Source: Rhipidocladum racemiflorum (Eukaryota > Streptophyta > Magnoliopsida > Poales > Poaceae). From it: a stretch of 64,000 nt of DNA. The DNA lies in assembly GCA_036346355.1 (NCBI GenBank), contig CM070572.1, positions 4,533,001-4,597,000 of the forward strand. The letters are read 5' to 3'. The translations under genes were made by a program, and so were the position numbers. Each line of letters starts with the position of its first letter. Within the stretch, counting starts at the first letter, position 1. A model generated the notes under the pieces. The model was not told the origin of the DNA, did not search any database, and saw only the letters and a list, made by a program, of their open reading frames with translations. Below are positions 32,200 through 42,513 of the stretch, piece after piece.

Positions 32200-33092
32200 T
32201 GTCGGTGTTTCGTGCACCGGCAATACGAATTTATGGTCGGATGGGGTCGCGCGCTCCCTCTCCCCAAATGGTCGACTCAAGGAGTCAGAAGATGTATACT
32301 GGTTCGGGCCGAATGTCCCTACTCGATTCAGGCGGTGTGGATGTATTGATCTTTGGGAGATTGAAAAGGGGTGTACACGCGAGGCGGACTGGTGGCCGTC
32401 CGATCCCCTTGATGTTTTCGCTAGGGAGTCGAGGCTACCTAGAAGACTGTTTTCTCCTCCCCCCCTCTCGGGCCCTGCCCCTCCTTATATAGACGGAGGG
32501 GGCAGGTTACACGGTAGTTGGGAAAACTACGAGAAAAGGGGCCTGCACGTCTTGAAATCTGGTTCCTGTCTTGTCCGTCCGACCCCTGCCCGTCCCGAGG
32601 CAGGGTTGGTGGTTCTGTGATAGCATTCTTGCGTAGTCTTTATGCAGGTGGCGTGTTGCGTGGTGCTCTGTCGGCCTCGGTGGCTTTAATGGCGCTTGAC
32701 ATTGCCTTGGCCTCGGGAAGCGGCGTAATCTTCTGCGGCGTGCCGAGCGGCGGGGCGAGGCTTGACTTCTTCGGTGGCTCTTCTGACAGTCTTGGGAAGG
32801 AGCCACCTACCCTGGTACGGATGTCAGGGGACGCCGTGCACACGGCAGCTCCCTGACACCGGTGCGGTCCCCACCGGTTCGTGCGTCGGTGGAGTTTGTT
32901 GTTCGTGCGCTTTATCCCTAGGCGGTCGGGTCCCGCCGACCTCCCGAGGTCGGAGGGCGCCGACCGCCCATCGGCCTCGACCTGCAGTCGGGGTCTTTTC
33001 TGCGTGGCCCAAGCGCTGGGCCTCCGCCGCGGATTGTCAGCCCGTTCGTGTTTCCGGGCTGATGGGGGTACCCATGGCATGGGTACTCGTCA
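32200..33092 (-). repeat. 5' LTR of the Tat element (893 bp)
   Basis: It ends in CACCGACA beside the PBS and begins TGACGAG at 33092. The TATA motif CTATATAAGG reads on the minus strand near 32484-32493, so this is the promoter LTR for gag-pol. It differs from 18722-19617 by scattered substitutions and small indels, so insertion is not very recent. Confidence 0.95.
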
Positions 33093-33097
33093 ACTGG

Positions 33098-33227
33098 TCT
33101 TACTTCCTTTCTAAACCGGGGTTTGTCGCTTCGGTGAGCCCTTCCTCTGGCTTACACAGCTCCATTTCCGATTGGTGGCACCATTGCCGTTCGGCTTCGT
33201 CAAAGGTGGCTGGCCGGGATGCGGATG
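33098..33227 (+). pseudogene. LINE, second segment
   Basis: The 130 bp between the Tat element and the next insertion continue the LINE C-terminal frame with SISDWWHHCRSASSKVAGRD. It resumes after the ACTGG target duplication and ends in GGATG, the target duplication of the 33228-35104 element. Confidence 0.75.
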
Positions 33228-35104
33228 TGTAGGATCAAGGATAACCGACTAGAGGGGGGTGAATAGGAGGTTATAAAATTTGTCGGTTTATAATTGTAAT
33301 AAATAAACAATTGACAATAGGAATTACCAATTTTATAATCAAGGCCTAAAACTTCTATGTCTCACTAATGTGCACCAACAAGACTAAACATATGTGCTCT
33401 AATTGATACAAGCTAGAGAATAAACTAAAATAACTAGCAACTCAAATTAAATAAAGAGCACAATAATGATCAAACCACAAATGTGAGACGCGCGATTTTT
33501 CTCGTGGTGATCGGAGACTTGCCGGTCTCCCCTAGTCCACGTTGAGGTAGCTTGACTCACTTCAAGCCGGATCCTTTGCGCAATTGAACCTTCCTCGTAT
33601 AATCGGGGTAGCTCTTCCCCACTTCGGGTAGGCGTGCTCCTTGCCTTTACACCGAATTGGGTCTTCTCACAATCTTCTTGAGAAGATCACCAATTCCCTC
33701 CACCAAGCCATCTAGGAGGCGGCAACCTCCAAGAGAATGGAAGACAAACGCTTCACTTGAGTGTAAACCGGGTTTTCTAGTTTGGCTGAAGAACACTCAA
33801 ATGCAATCAATGCTTTTTCTCCTCTCAAATGATGAAATGAATGCAAATGAGTGTTGGAGAGGTTGCTAGAGCTCAAGAGTAATCAATGAAGGCTAGAAGA
33901 AGTGTCCAAATGCAGTTTGGGGGGGGGGGGTATTTATAGCCTCCCTAAACAAATCTAGCCGTTAGAGACCTTAATCCTGAAATTTCAGCATGGACAGTAG
34001 TAACGCAGGTATATTGCCGGTACTACCGCACCCGTACAACGGTCGACTGTGGCTACAACAGAGCGCATTAAATGCAACCTTAAACGGTCCAAACGGTTTA
34101 AAGTTCGGCAGTACCGCCCATGTAAATGCTGTAGTGCCGCACTAGACAGCTGAGGGGGTATGAAAAATACCCCACTGTAAATAAACTACCGCAACAAAAA
34201 GGTCGGTACTACCATTAAAGCGGTAGTACCGTAGTTAAGCATGCGGTAGTGCCGGCTAACAGATAAGGTCTAACACTTGAGTAGATGACACTCTTTGGAA
34301 ATTAACAACCGCTATATAAGGTCCGATATTACTGATATAGCGGCAGTACCGCTATATCACTTGCGGTAGTACCGCTACAGGATTTTGAGCAAGACCTGCA
34401 AAGAATGACCCCCACTGGAAATAAACTACCGTGGTGTTAATATCGGTACTACCGATGTTCCGGTAGTGCCGCATTGATACTAGCGGTAGTACCGCTTTAA
34501 TTAAACGCAGAGGGGGTTTTCTACTGGAAAATAATTACCGCATAGAACTTCGGTACTACCGGAAGCGGTAGTACCGCATTTTTGCCTGTGGTAGTTCCGG
34601 CCCAAATAATGAAGCAACTGATGCAAAAGGGTGTCACTCTGGAAATTAGCTACTGCTTACTAAAACTCGGTTGTACCGTAAGAGCAGTACTACCGCATTG
34701 ACAATGGCAGTAGTGCCAACTTTTCTGCAACTTCCAAATCTAATGCATTTAACTTTTGCTACATGATTTTTGAATGCATTTCAAAAAGGATTTTGAGCCA
34801 AACTTTAAACCTTTGACACAAACAAGCTATTAGTTTGCCTTCCCTCTTAATAGTACGGCAATTCTACCTAAAAACCCAATCTTTTCTCCAAACACCGAGA
34901 TCGGTAAAAGAAAAAAGAACTAAAACACTATTTATGTACCTCATCCATGAATCTTCACTTGTCCTTTTTCTCATCACCTTTAAGCGCTCCATGCCGTAGA
35001 CGAGATAAACCTGTTCTCATAATCTCAAGAGAATGCATTAGTCACTTTAAACATGTTGTCATTAATTACCAAAACCAAGATTAAAATAGGGCCTAGATGC
35101 TTCA
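33228..35104. mobile_element. Probable solo LTR, 1.88 kb (TG...CA, 5-bp duplication)
   Basis: It starts TGTAGGATCAAGG and ends CTAGATGCTTCA. It is flanked by GGATG on both sides (33223-33227 and 35105-35109). TG...CA ends with a 5-bp target duplication and no coding region fit a solo LTR. The GACTAGAGGGGGGTGAATAG word near the start is typical of a widespread grass repeat. The interior is an array of diverged units of about 120 bp (34000-34720) built on the palindrome GCGGTAGTACCGC. A G10 run lies near 33920. The direction of transcription is unknown. Confidence 0.7.
34000..34720. repeat. CGGTAGTACCG palindrome array, about 120-bp period
   Basis: Units start with a GGAAATWA(A/R)CTACCG-like word near 34177, 34299, 34421, 34537 and 34651. 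Each carries two or three copies of CGGTAGTACCG or CGGTACTACCG. Several copies are intact palindromes, such as GCGGTAGTACCGC. Confidence 0.8.
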
Positions 35105-35109
35105 GGATG

Positions 35110-35429
35110 GCGCGATCATTTACGGATTCTGGAACCTGTGGAAGGAACGCAATGCCCACATTTTCCTTAACAGGCAAAGCTTTTTCCTTCATGTCACACA
35201 GAGAGCATTGGAAGAGTTTGCTAGCTTTGCCGTGGCCAGGAAAGCTCGCCACTGATTTTGTGTGCCTTTGCCGGGGCTAACTTTTGTTTGTTAGGATCCC
35301 CTTAGCCCTCCTGTTCCGACGCTAGTTGGGGCGCTGGTGTTGTATTCTCCTTTTGTCAGACTTGTTGCTCGAACTCTTTCTCCTCTTTAATGAATTGGCA
35401 GAGCTCCTACCACTAATTTCGAAAAAAAA
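35110..35429 (+). pseudogene. LINE, third segment with 3' end and A tract
   Basis: The frame resumes as IIYGFWNLWKERNAHIF and QRALEEFASFAVARK, then TGA. This is the RNase H-like or zinc-knuckle tail usual in plant LINEs. About 190 bp of 3' UTR follow, with the common LINE phrase TTTAATGAATTGGCAGAGCT, then GAAAAAAAA at 35421-35429. The A tract marks the 3' end. No clear target duplication was found. Confidence 0.8.
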
Positions 35430-38000
35430 GCGTGAGTAAAGAGTGAAAGATGGAAGTCTATCCTGGACATAGGTTCAGAAAATCTAGGATTAGAGGGTTC
35501 AAGAAAATTGATACTACTACCCATGAGTTAATTTAATGTAAATATAACTATCCACTAATTGCTGTGAGATCTCTCTCACCAGATGTCATAATGCCTTTTA
35601 CCAACCATGCGCACCCTGATCAAGAGCCATAATTAACTATTGGTACTCTTTCGCACCTAACATCCCCATCTAATGCACAAACGAGTAATGAGAGACACAC
35701 CAAACATAAGCTAGCTATCGGCGGTTCGTCAATCTCTATGCACTATTGCTGTGACTACTAGCCACACTTTCAACACTCGATTGTACGGATCTTTCTAACT
35801 CATATGCTAACTACAAACATACTTGTAGATTAGCATGCAAGGTTCCAGTAGATCAATCTAATCACGACGATAAAAAACGACTAGCAATGATATGTGATAT
35901 CAAAATAGATCAAAAGAGGCATATTGAATGAATCAGACAAATTGCAAGATGGAAATATAAGAAGCAACTAATAGTAAAATAATAAACCATGAAAGATTAG
36001 AGAGTAATTAGACAATGACGATAAGATACATGATCAACTTACAAGTCCAAGTCACAGATCCAGAATCTCAACTACTAATTAGAATCATCCCTAATTAGAG
36101 CCTAATTAGAACCCATATAATTAGAGAGGATAATTAAAACCATAATTAGATAGGCCAATTAGGTCTATCTAATCTGATTAGAGAGGCTAACTAGAGCATT
36201 CTCTAATCTCTAGACTGATCCTACTACTAGAAAACATGGCTCCTTGGGATGGCATGGAGTGCACCCATGGGGAGGCTAGAGAGTCATGAATTGAATGTGG
36301 TAGAGTTGGAAATAATCGGGATAGAAAGTTTGAATTCAGAATATCCTTCGTACTCAAGTCAGTACGTACCTTCCTTTGTGCAGTAAACCTTTTCGAGGCC
36401 ATATCTCAATCATTCGAACTCCAAATCAGATGATTTTGGACTCTAAATTATAGCCCAACAAATAATATACAACTTCATAGTTGTGAACTTGTTTTGAAAA
36501 TATTGTTATCTAAATAAAAAATGTGTTGGAAGTTGACACCATTGCATACTGTGATTCTCTACACAGCCTGTCTTGCGGGGTTATATCTCCCACATCTGAA
36601 CTCCAAATTAGGTCCGTGAGGAATCTAAATTGATTACTCAAAGAGATCTACAAATTTTGTAGTTATGGGTTTTTCTATTTGTTGCAAGATGATGGAAAGA
36701 TTATATCTTGTTTGTTGGCGTGGGAAATATGGAATCTCTTTTTTTTTATCTCTTCAGCTTTCCTTTCTTCAAGAATTGCGTGAAAGCAGCCAAGAGCAAG
36801 AGAATAAGTTCCCCACACAATTATGGATCCCACCATTGATTTATGCTCAAAAATTGGTATACACATCAATTGGCCATGTCATCATGTCACCAACCCGTTG
36901 ATGGCTCGGTGTTTTCATCATAACTTTTCTGTTCGAACACTGAATTAGGTGAATGATATATGCATTTCGATCATCTCAACGAGAGCATCATCTTGAGAGC
37001 CTCCAAATTGTGATTTGAAAATGTCTTGATCATTGAAAACTCATGTAAAGGTTCTTTGGAACTTGTTGATTTGTTGGTCCAGGAGCGGGCTTATACGAAC
37101 GAGTGATTTGGCATGAAAAGTATATGAAAAGTTATGTTTTCCTACAAGATAATACTTTTGTACTTATGCCTCGAATATAGATGATTAATAGCACAATACG
37201 TAGCATTAACGATGCAAAATACAGGAAATGACACTGTAGGAGAATACAAAATACATGTAGAAACTACGTCAACGTACACTTCCCTGACGTGGCCTGAGGA
37301 AGCAATGACGAGAAGGATGCCCCTTCCTTCTTGGGAGCTCGTGGTGGCGGTGACAAAGACAAGCTTGTCGAGATGGTGTGACTACAGCAACAATCAGAAG
37401 CAACGGTGTCGATACAACGTGGCTATAGTTCATCAAAGTACTGACTACAAGGAGGAGGAGGGATGACAAAATTGTCCAAGACTGCCATATAGCGAACAAC
37501 TTTGTTTTTGAGTGGCAAATTCCAAGTTTCATGTTTCAAAATGCCATCTCTATATGCCTACAAATAACTAGTGATATCAAAGTAGCTCTTTCGTTTGGAG
37601 GTATATAAAATACCACAATAATCCTTAAATTAGAAAAAAATAAAACTCCTAGAAATTATTTAATCGAGAGATAGACAGAAGATCTACATCACTTATTCCG
37701 ATGGGTAAATATTATAATAGTGCATACTAATAATATAAAAATAAGAAATTGTCTTATTAATCGAGAGAGAAAAAGACCTACGTTACTTATTCCGATGGGA
37801 CTATATTATAATGATATAAATTAATTATGTATAGATATTACAATTATTACAATTGTGTAACATATACAACTATATCTTCGAGTGGCAATATAGCTATATA
37901 ATAAATATAATATGTTGTAATATCTACCCACACGATTACATGAGAAATTTCGCAAAACTATTTAAACAACAACAATTTGAAGTAGCACGGATACTGGGAA
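35430..38000. other. Repeat-like region without genes
   Basis: No ORF with a recognisable domain. Phrases such as GGCCATATCTCAATCATTCG and GAACTCCAAATYAG (near 36400 and 36590) recur in cereal retrotransposon sequence, so part is probably a decayed LTR element. 37620-37830 has two similar blocks (TAATCGAGAGA..ACTTATTCCGATGGG) about 115 bp apart. Confidence 0.35.
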
Positions 38001-39268
38001 AAAAAAGCATGAATTCTGTCGTAGGTTCGGAAACGAGACACGAAAATAAGAGGGGGACGCCGGTCGTTTCACGGGCCGTCGTCCATGAGCACGAAAGTAA
38101 ATGTGACACGAGGATTTATACAGGTTCGGGCGCTTAAGGAAGACGCCCTACTTCTGTCGGTGTGTTCCCCGGGGGAGTAGAGGGATGTCTCCTTGTCCAG
38201 ACTCCCCGAGGGACACTCCAGTTTTTGTTTTTGCATTCAATGAGAGCTCAAGTTACATGAGGGGGTTACCGTGGGGTTTTATAGGCACCCAGCCTGTTAC
38301 ATAAAAATACCATCCTACCCCTACTGGAGCAGCTTAAGTAAGGGTATCTTTGTCATTCAGGCAGGGAGGTAGTGGATCCCACGTCGTTGTCTCAAGGGAG
38401 TAGACCCCTGACTTCGGGGCCCCACAGGAGGTTTGGTGACTTCACTAGGTCCCTTATGAGGAGACCTCCTGTGGGGCGCACCCTCGGGAAGGACGTAGAT
38501 CTCCCACGGGGCGTAAAGGGAACTCCTAGGGAGTATGCCCCTGAGGAGGCGCGGACCTCCCGCGGGACATAATGAGAACCCCCACAGGGTATACCCACGA
38601 GGTATGCCCCCGGGGAGGCGTAGCCCTCTCGTGGGCACAAGACCTCTCGCGGGGCGTAGGGCATTAAGGAACCTCCCGCGGGATACGCCACGGCGTAATC
38701 CCACAGGGAGGTTGTAGATCTTCCGTGGGGCATGAGACCTCCCAGGGGGTCACGAGGTATGCCCCCAGGGAGGATGTAGACCTCCCGCGGGACATGGGGA
38801 GAACCCCCGCGGGGTATGCCCGCGAGGTATGCCCCCGGGGAGGTGTAGACCTCGCAAGGGACATGGGGAGAACCCCCGCGGGGTATGCCCACGAGGTATG
38901 CCCCCAGGGAGGCGTAGACCCCTCGCGGGACATGAGAATCCCTGCGGGGTATGGGATCTCTCGCAGCGGTCTCACGGAATATGGGAGGGTCTCCCGTAGC
39001 ATTCTGGTGGCGAATCCCGGTGGGTAGGCTCCACCTGCTATGGAGCATGAAGCCTCCCCTTGGGAGGCGGTCAGTTTTTCTCTTGGCGCAGACCTCAAGC
39101 GGGGTACAGAACCTTGCCTCCGGGAACCGGTGAGTTTAGAGCTCCAACAAATTCAATTTTGCCTAGCATAGCACTTCTTTACATTGAAACGGATGGCTCT
39201 AATCTTGTGTTTGCTTTTTGGTAAAAAGAAAAAAAACCTTGAGTTTGCAAGATTTTACCGAGCGGTTA
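38001..39268. repeat. Decayed repeat with a GC-rich 70-bp minisatellite
   Basis: 38040-38220 contains GATTTATACAGGTTCGGGCG and CTCCCCGAGGGAC phrases typical of plant transposon sequence. About 38540-38950 is a minisatellite whose unit includes GAGGTATGCCCCC (near 38599, 38754, 38823 and 38893), GTAGACCTCCCGCGGGACAT and GAGAACCCCCGCGGGGTATG. The cleanest spacing is about 70 bp; outer copies are diverged. Apparent repeat proteins on either strand come from this array. Confidence 0.7.
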
Positions 39269-42200
39269 GACCATCTCCAACCATGTCCCTTCCCCTCTCA
39301 TTTTCCCTTCGTGAAGGGATTCCCATTCCCTTCAGCGCTCCAACGGGTTCCCTTCAGCATTCCCTTCAGCCTGGGATTCTCTCTCCCATTCCCTCCAGCA
39401 AGGGATTCTCTCTCCTTTCCCTATACAATTCCCTTTAGGGCTTGTTTGGAAACATCAATCCCCGCTGGGATCCCGGCCGATTCCCGGGGCTGAACGCTCT
39501 CATGGAAATATTTCCCTGCACAGCCCGAACTTCCGTTTGGGAGCTCCGAGAGGCGGGGCTCTCGCACCCGATCCACCCAAAATCCCTGGGGAAGAAAACC
39601 ACCCATTGCTAGGCGTGAATTTTTCTCCCCACCCCATCGCGACCTCCTCTCCATCGGCGCCGCCTCGCGCGATGGCACGACCTCCACTCCATCGGCATCG
39701 CCTCGCGCCGCGCGACGTCGCTACCTCCTCTCCATCAGCGCCGGCTCATCCCGTCGACACCGCGTCTCCATCACCGCTGTCGACTCAGTTAGTTCTACCT
39801 TGTCCTCTTCCCAATTTCTTATCCTCTTTCTAGGTTTCGTAGATCCCTGATCCGGGCCCCTTTTCTATTCGATCTGGTGCAGAGGTTCGCGACATTTGTG
39901 TTGAGGCACGAGAGAAGGCGGAGGAAAGAACTGCCAGCTCGGGTATGTCTACCTCGTCCTCTTCCCAATCTCTCATCCTCTTGCTAGGTTTCATTGATCC
40001 CTAGATCTAGACCACTTTTCTTTTCGATCTGGTGCAGAGGTGGGGTTTGCAGTTCATGAGATTTGTTCACTAGCTGGAGAGAAGGTGGAGAAAGGAATTG
40101 AAAGTTCGGGTATGTATACTCTCTAGTTTCGTTGCTCAGGTCTGTTCATGGTGAGGTTTTGTGCTGAGATTTCATTTTGTTCTTTCTTTCTCAGATCTGT
40201 TAGTTGGGGCTACCACAGGTTGTATGCAGCAATCCGTCATTCTGAGAAGTTGCAGGTAATATAATTCAACGAACAATCAATTTATGGAAATCATTTCTTA
40301 CAGCTCATTTCAACAAATCATTTTATCATATCCCTATCTGAATAAATAGTAGCAGAGTTGTAGACTTGCAGTCTAGCGTCAGTGGGGTTTAACATTGCAA
40401 GCATTTCCTATCAGCTGATAGTTTGAATGAATGATTTATTGAACCAAAACAGACGTACAACCAATATTGGTATCACCAATGTATGTTTTGTTTTTTTATT
40501 TAAGTTCGATACATCAAGAAGAGGCAACAATTTGCCTGCTAGGAAGCCGACATGGCACTCACCCTTTACCTTCACTTTCTCCATTCTATACCTGATCATT
40601 CATCCATATTGAAGCCTATGAATAGAATGGTATCACTGATCAACTCAATCTAAATATGTCAAAGCTCAGACAAATTTTATGGTCTCCATTTTTTTTTGTG
40701 TTTCTATAAAACTTTGATTACTTGTGCTACAACTACTTGTAACTTCTTGAATTTCATATAACATTTTTTGAAATCATTCATATAGTTTAATTAGTTGTGT
40801 TAAGATGGGTACTGCTAGGTTGTGATATCTAAATGCGGGCCTTTTTATTAACTCCTAAAATATTGGATCGATTTTGCATACATAATTTAGGTTAATTTAG
40901 TTGTGATATTTTTTATGATGCACTGTTGGGTATTTTTCAACCAACGATTTCTATTTGAGTGATCCTGTATGTTCAATTGCTGGCTAGAGGTTGCTATTTG
41001 AGAGGATAGAGCGTGCTCCTATAATGTTTCTTCAGCCATGGGTTAGATTTTGGATATGTATGGCCTAATGCTAAACCGTAGAAACAAAACCCTTTTTCTG
41101 ATGTTTATGTTGTATTGTTTGTCAGTAAGATCATTGTCTATAATATCACATTAGCTTCTGCATTAGCGCCTGTGACTTGCAGCCGTAGCCAACATTATTT
41201 TAGTACAACATTTGACTATGCTGGAGCATGTCGTCATGTACTAGGTTGACCCGAACGATCAGACCAGGCATGATGAATTATATCCAAATGCTTTCAAATA
41301 TATGCTTTACAACGTAGGATATAACACATCCAATAAACAATGTGATTCATCTTAATTAGCTCCACTACTATAATTCACATCAAGACCACTTTGATGTAAT
41401 GAAATAAGCAGTGATAACATCGATATATTCGACACAACATAGCTAGAAAATCTTAAGTTTTGCATAAAGGACAAAATTGAGCTATGTTCTATTTCCTCTG
41501 TTGTTTTGTGTTGCTAGTTTATAGGTGCATGGTTTATTCTAAACATATAGTATATAGTATATAAAGTTAGCATGTATAGTAATTCACAATATGTTATATT
41601 TGTATGTATTAGCAAAACTGCTTCTTAGTTTATGTTCCCTACCCCATGGTTATCTGTTGATCATTCCTCAATTTCAGTTGGTGTTTCAGGCGCTGGAGAA
41701 ACGAAGAGAACTCGCAGCACTGTTAGTTGCAGAGGGGTCTGAGACGGTCTGAAGACTCCGACCACAATGATGAATGATCTAACATCTCTTGTTCGATGTG
41801 AACAAATTGTTTTTTCCTGCTGAATTGCATACTGCTTGTTTGTGGTCATCGATCTGTCATCAAAAACCATTTTCGTTTAAGTATCCCTTCTTCCTGCAAG
41901 TATGAACGATTGAACATTTGTTAACTATTTTAACAAGTTTACAGATATATAACTTGATATTGGGCAAAGTGCTTGCTGTGTTTACGACGTCTTCTTTATC
42001 ACACCAAGATTGTTATCTTGCTAACTTGATAATTTTTAATCTTTGGGATTTTTATCCCTATGCCTTCCAAATGATGGCAGGGAATATTTTTCAAGGGGGT
42101 TTATTTACCCAAGGAATTGAGAGGGATTTAATGTGCCCTTCAAAATCCCCTTAGGGATTTTATTCCTAGGATTTTCTCCCCTAACATCCAAACAAAGCTT

Positions 42201-42288
42201 TAAAGGAAATCTGTTGGAGATGAGGGGAAATAAAGGGAATGGGAACAGGGAAGTGAATGAAATGAAGGGAATATGGTTGGAGATGGTC
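39269..42288. mobile_element. GACCATCTCCAAC-type MITE, split by a nested element
   Basis: The ends are GACCATCTCCAACCAT and its reverse complement ATGGTTGGAGATGGTC. TTA flanks both sides (39266-39268 and 42289-42291), a PIF/Harbinger-type duplication. Without the insertion at 39438-42199 (and one TTA) it would be about 255 bp. It is rich in AAGGGAAT/ATTCCCTT words that fold back. Confidence 0.78.
39438..42199. mobile_element. Tourist/Harbinger-type non-autonomous element, 2.76 kb, nested
   Basis: The left end is GGGCTTGTTTGGA. The right end, reverse-complemented, is AGCTTTGTTTGGATG. TTA flanks both sides (39435-39437 and 42200-42202). No transposase or DNA-binding ORF is recognised. The interior has a diverged tandem duplication: about 39795-39890 and 39950-40045 share CTCTTCCCAAT, CTAGGTTTC and CGATCTGGTGCAGAGGT. 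Confidence 0.6.
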
Positions 42289-42513
42289 TTAGCACTCAGT
42301 ACATACAGCTGGATGATCCAAACGAGCCCAAATGAGCCATGTGGCTAACCGCTGTCGGTTTTTCGTTCCCCTTCGCACTCCCATCTTCCTCCCGTCCCGT
42401 GCCAACTCCGTTCGTCGCTGCACCTCCCCTCCCCTCCCGTAGCGCCTCCCCAAAACCCTAACCCCAAACAGTCCCCAGCCACCGCCAGCTCCATCGCCGG
42501 CGGAGGCCAGGCA

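Larger units (their letters stand above)
18722..33092 (-). mobile_element. Tat-lineage Ty3/Gypsy LTR retrotransposon, 14.4 kb
   Basis: It is bounded by two near-identical LTRs (18722-19617 and 32200-33092) and flanked by the 5-bp target duplication ACTGG (18717-18721 and 33093-33097). On the minus strand the order is LTR, PBS, gag, protease, RT, RNase H, archaeal-type RNase H, integrase, then a long 3' region with an antisense gene and tandem repeats, PPT, LTR. That order, the second RNase H domain and the extra antisense ORF mark the Tat lineage (RIRE2/Grande-like). gag and pol carry frameshifts and a nonsense codon, so the copy is not autonomous now. It sits inside a LINE. Confidence 0.95.

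Noticed and set aside
38357..39098. 218-aa and 144-aa minus-strand repeat proteins
   Set aside because: They follow the 70-bp minisatellite; several frames are open at once and no gene structure supports them.
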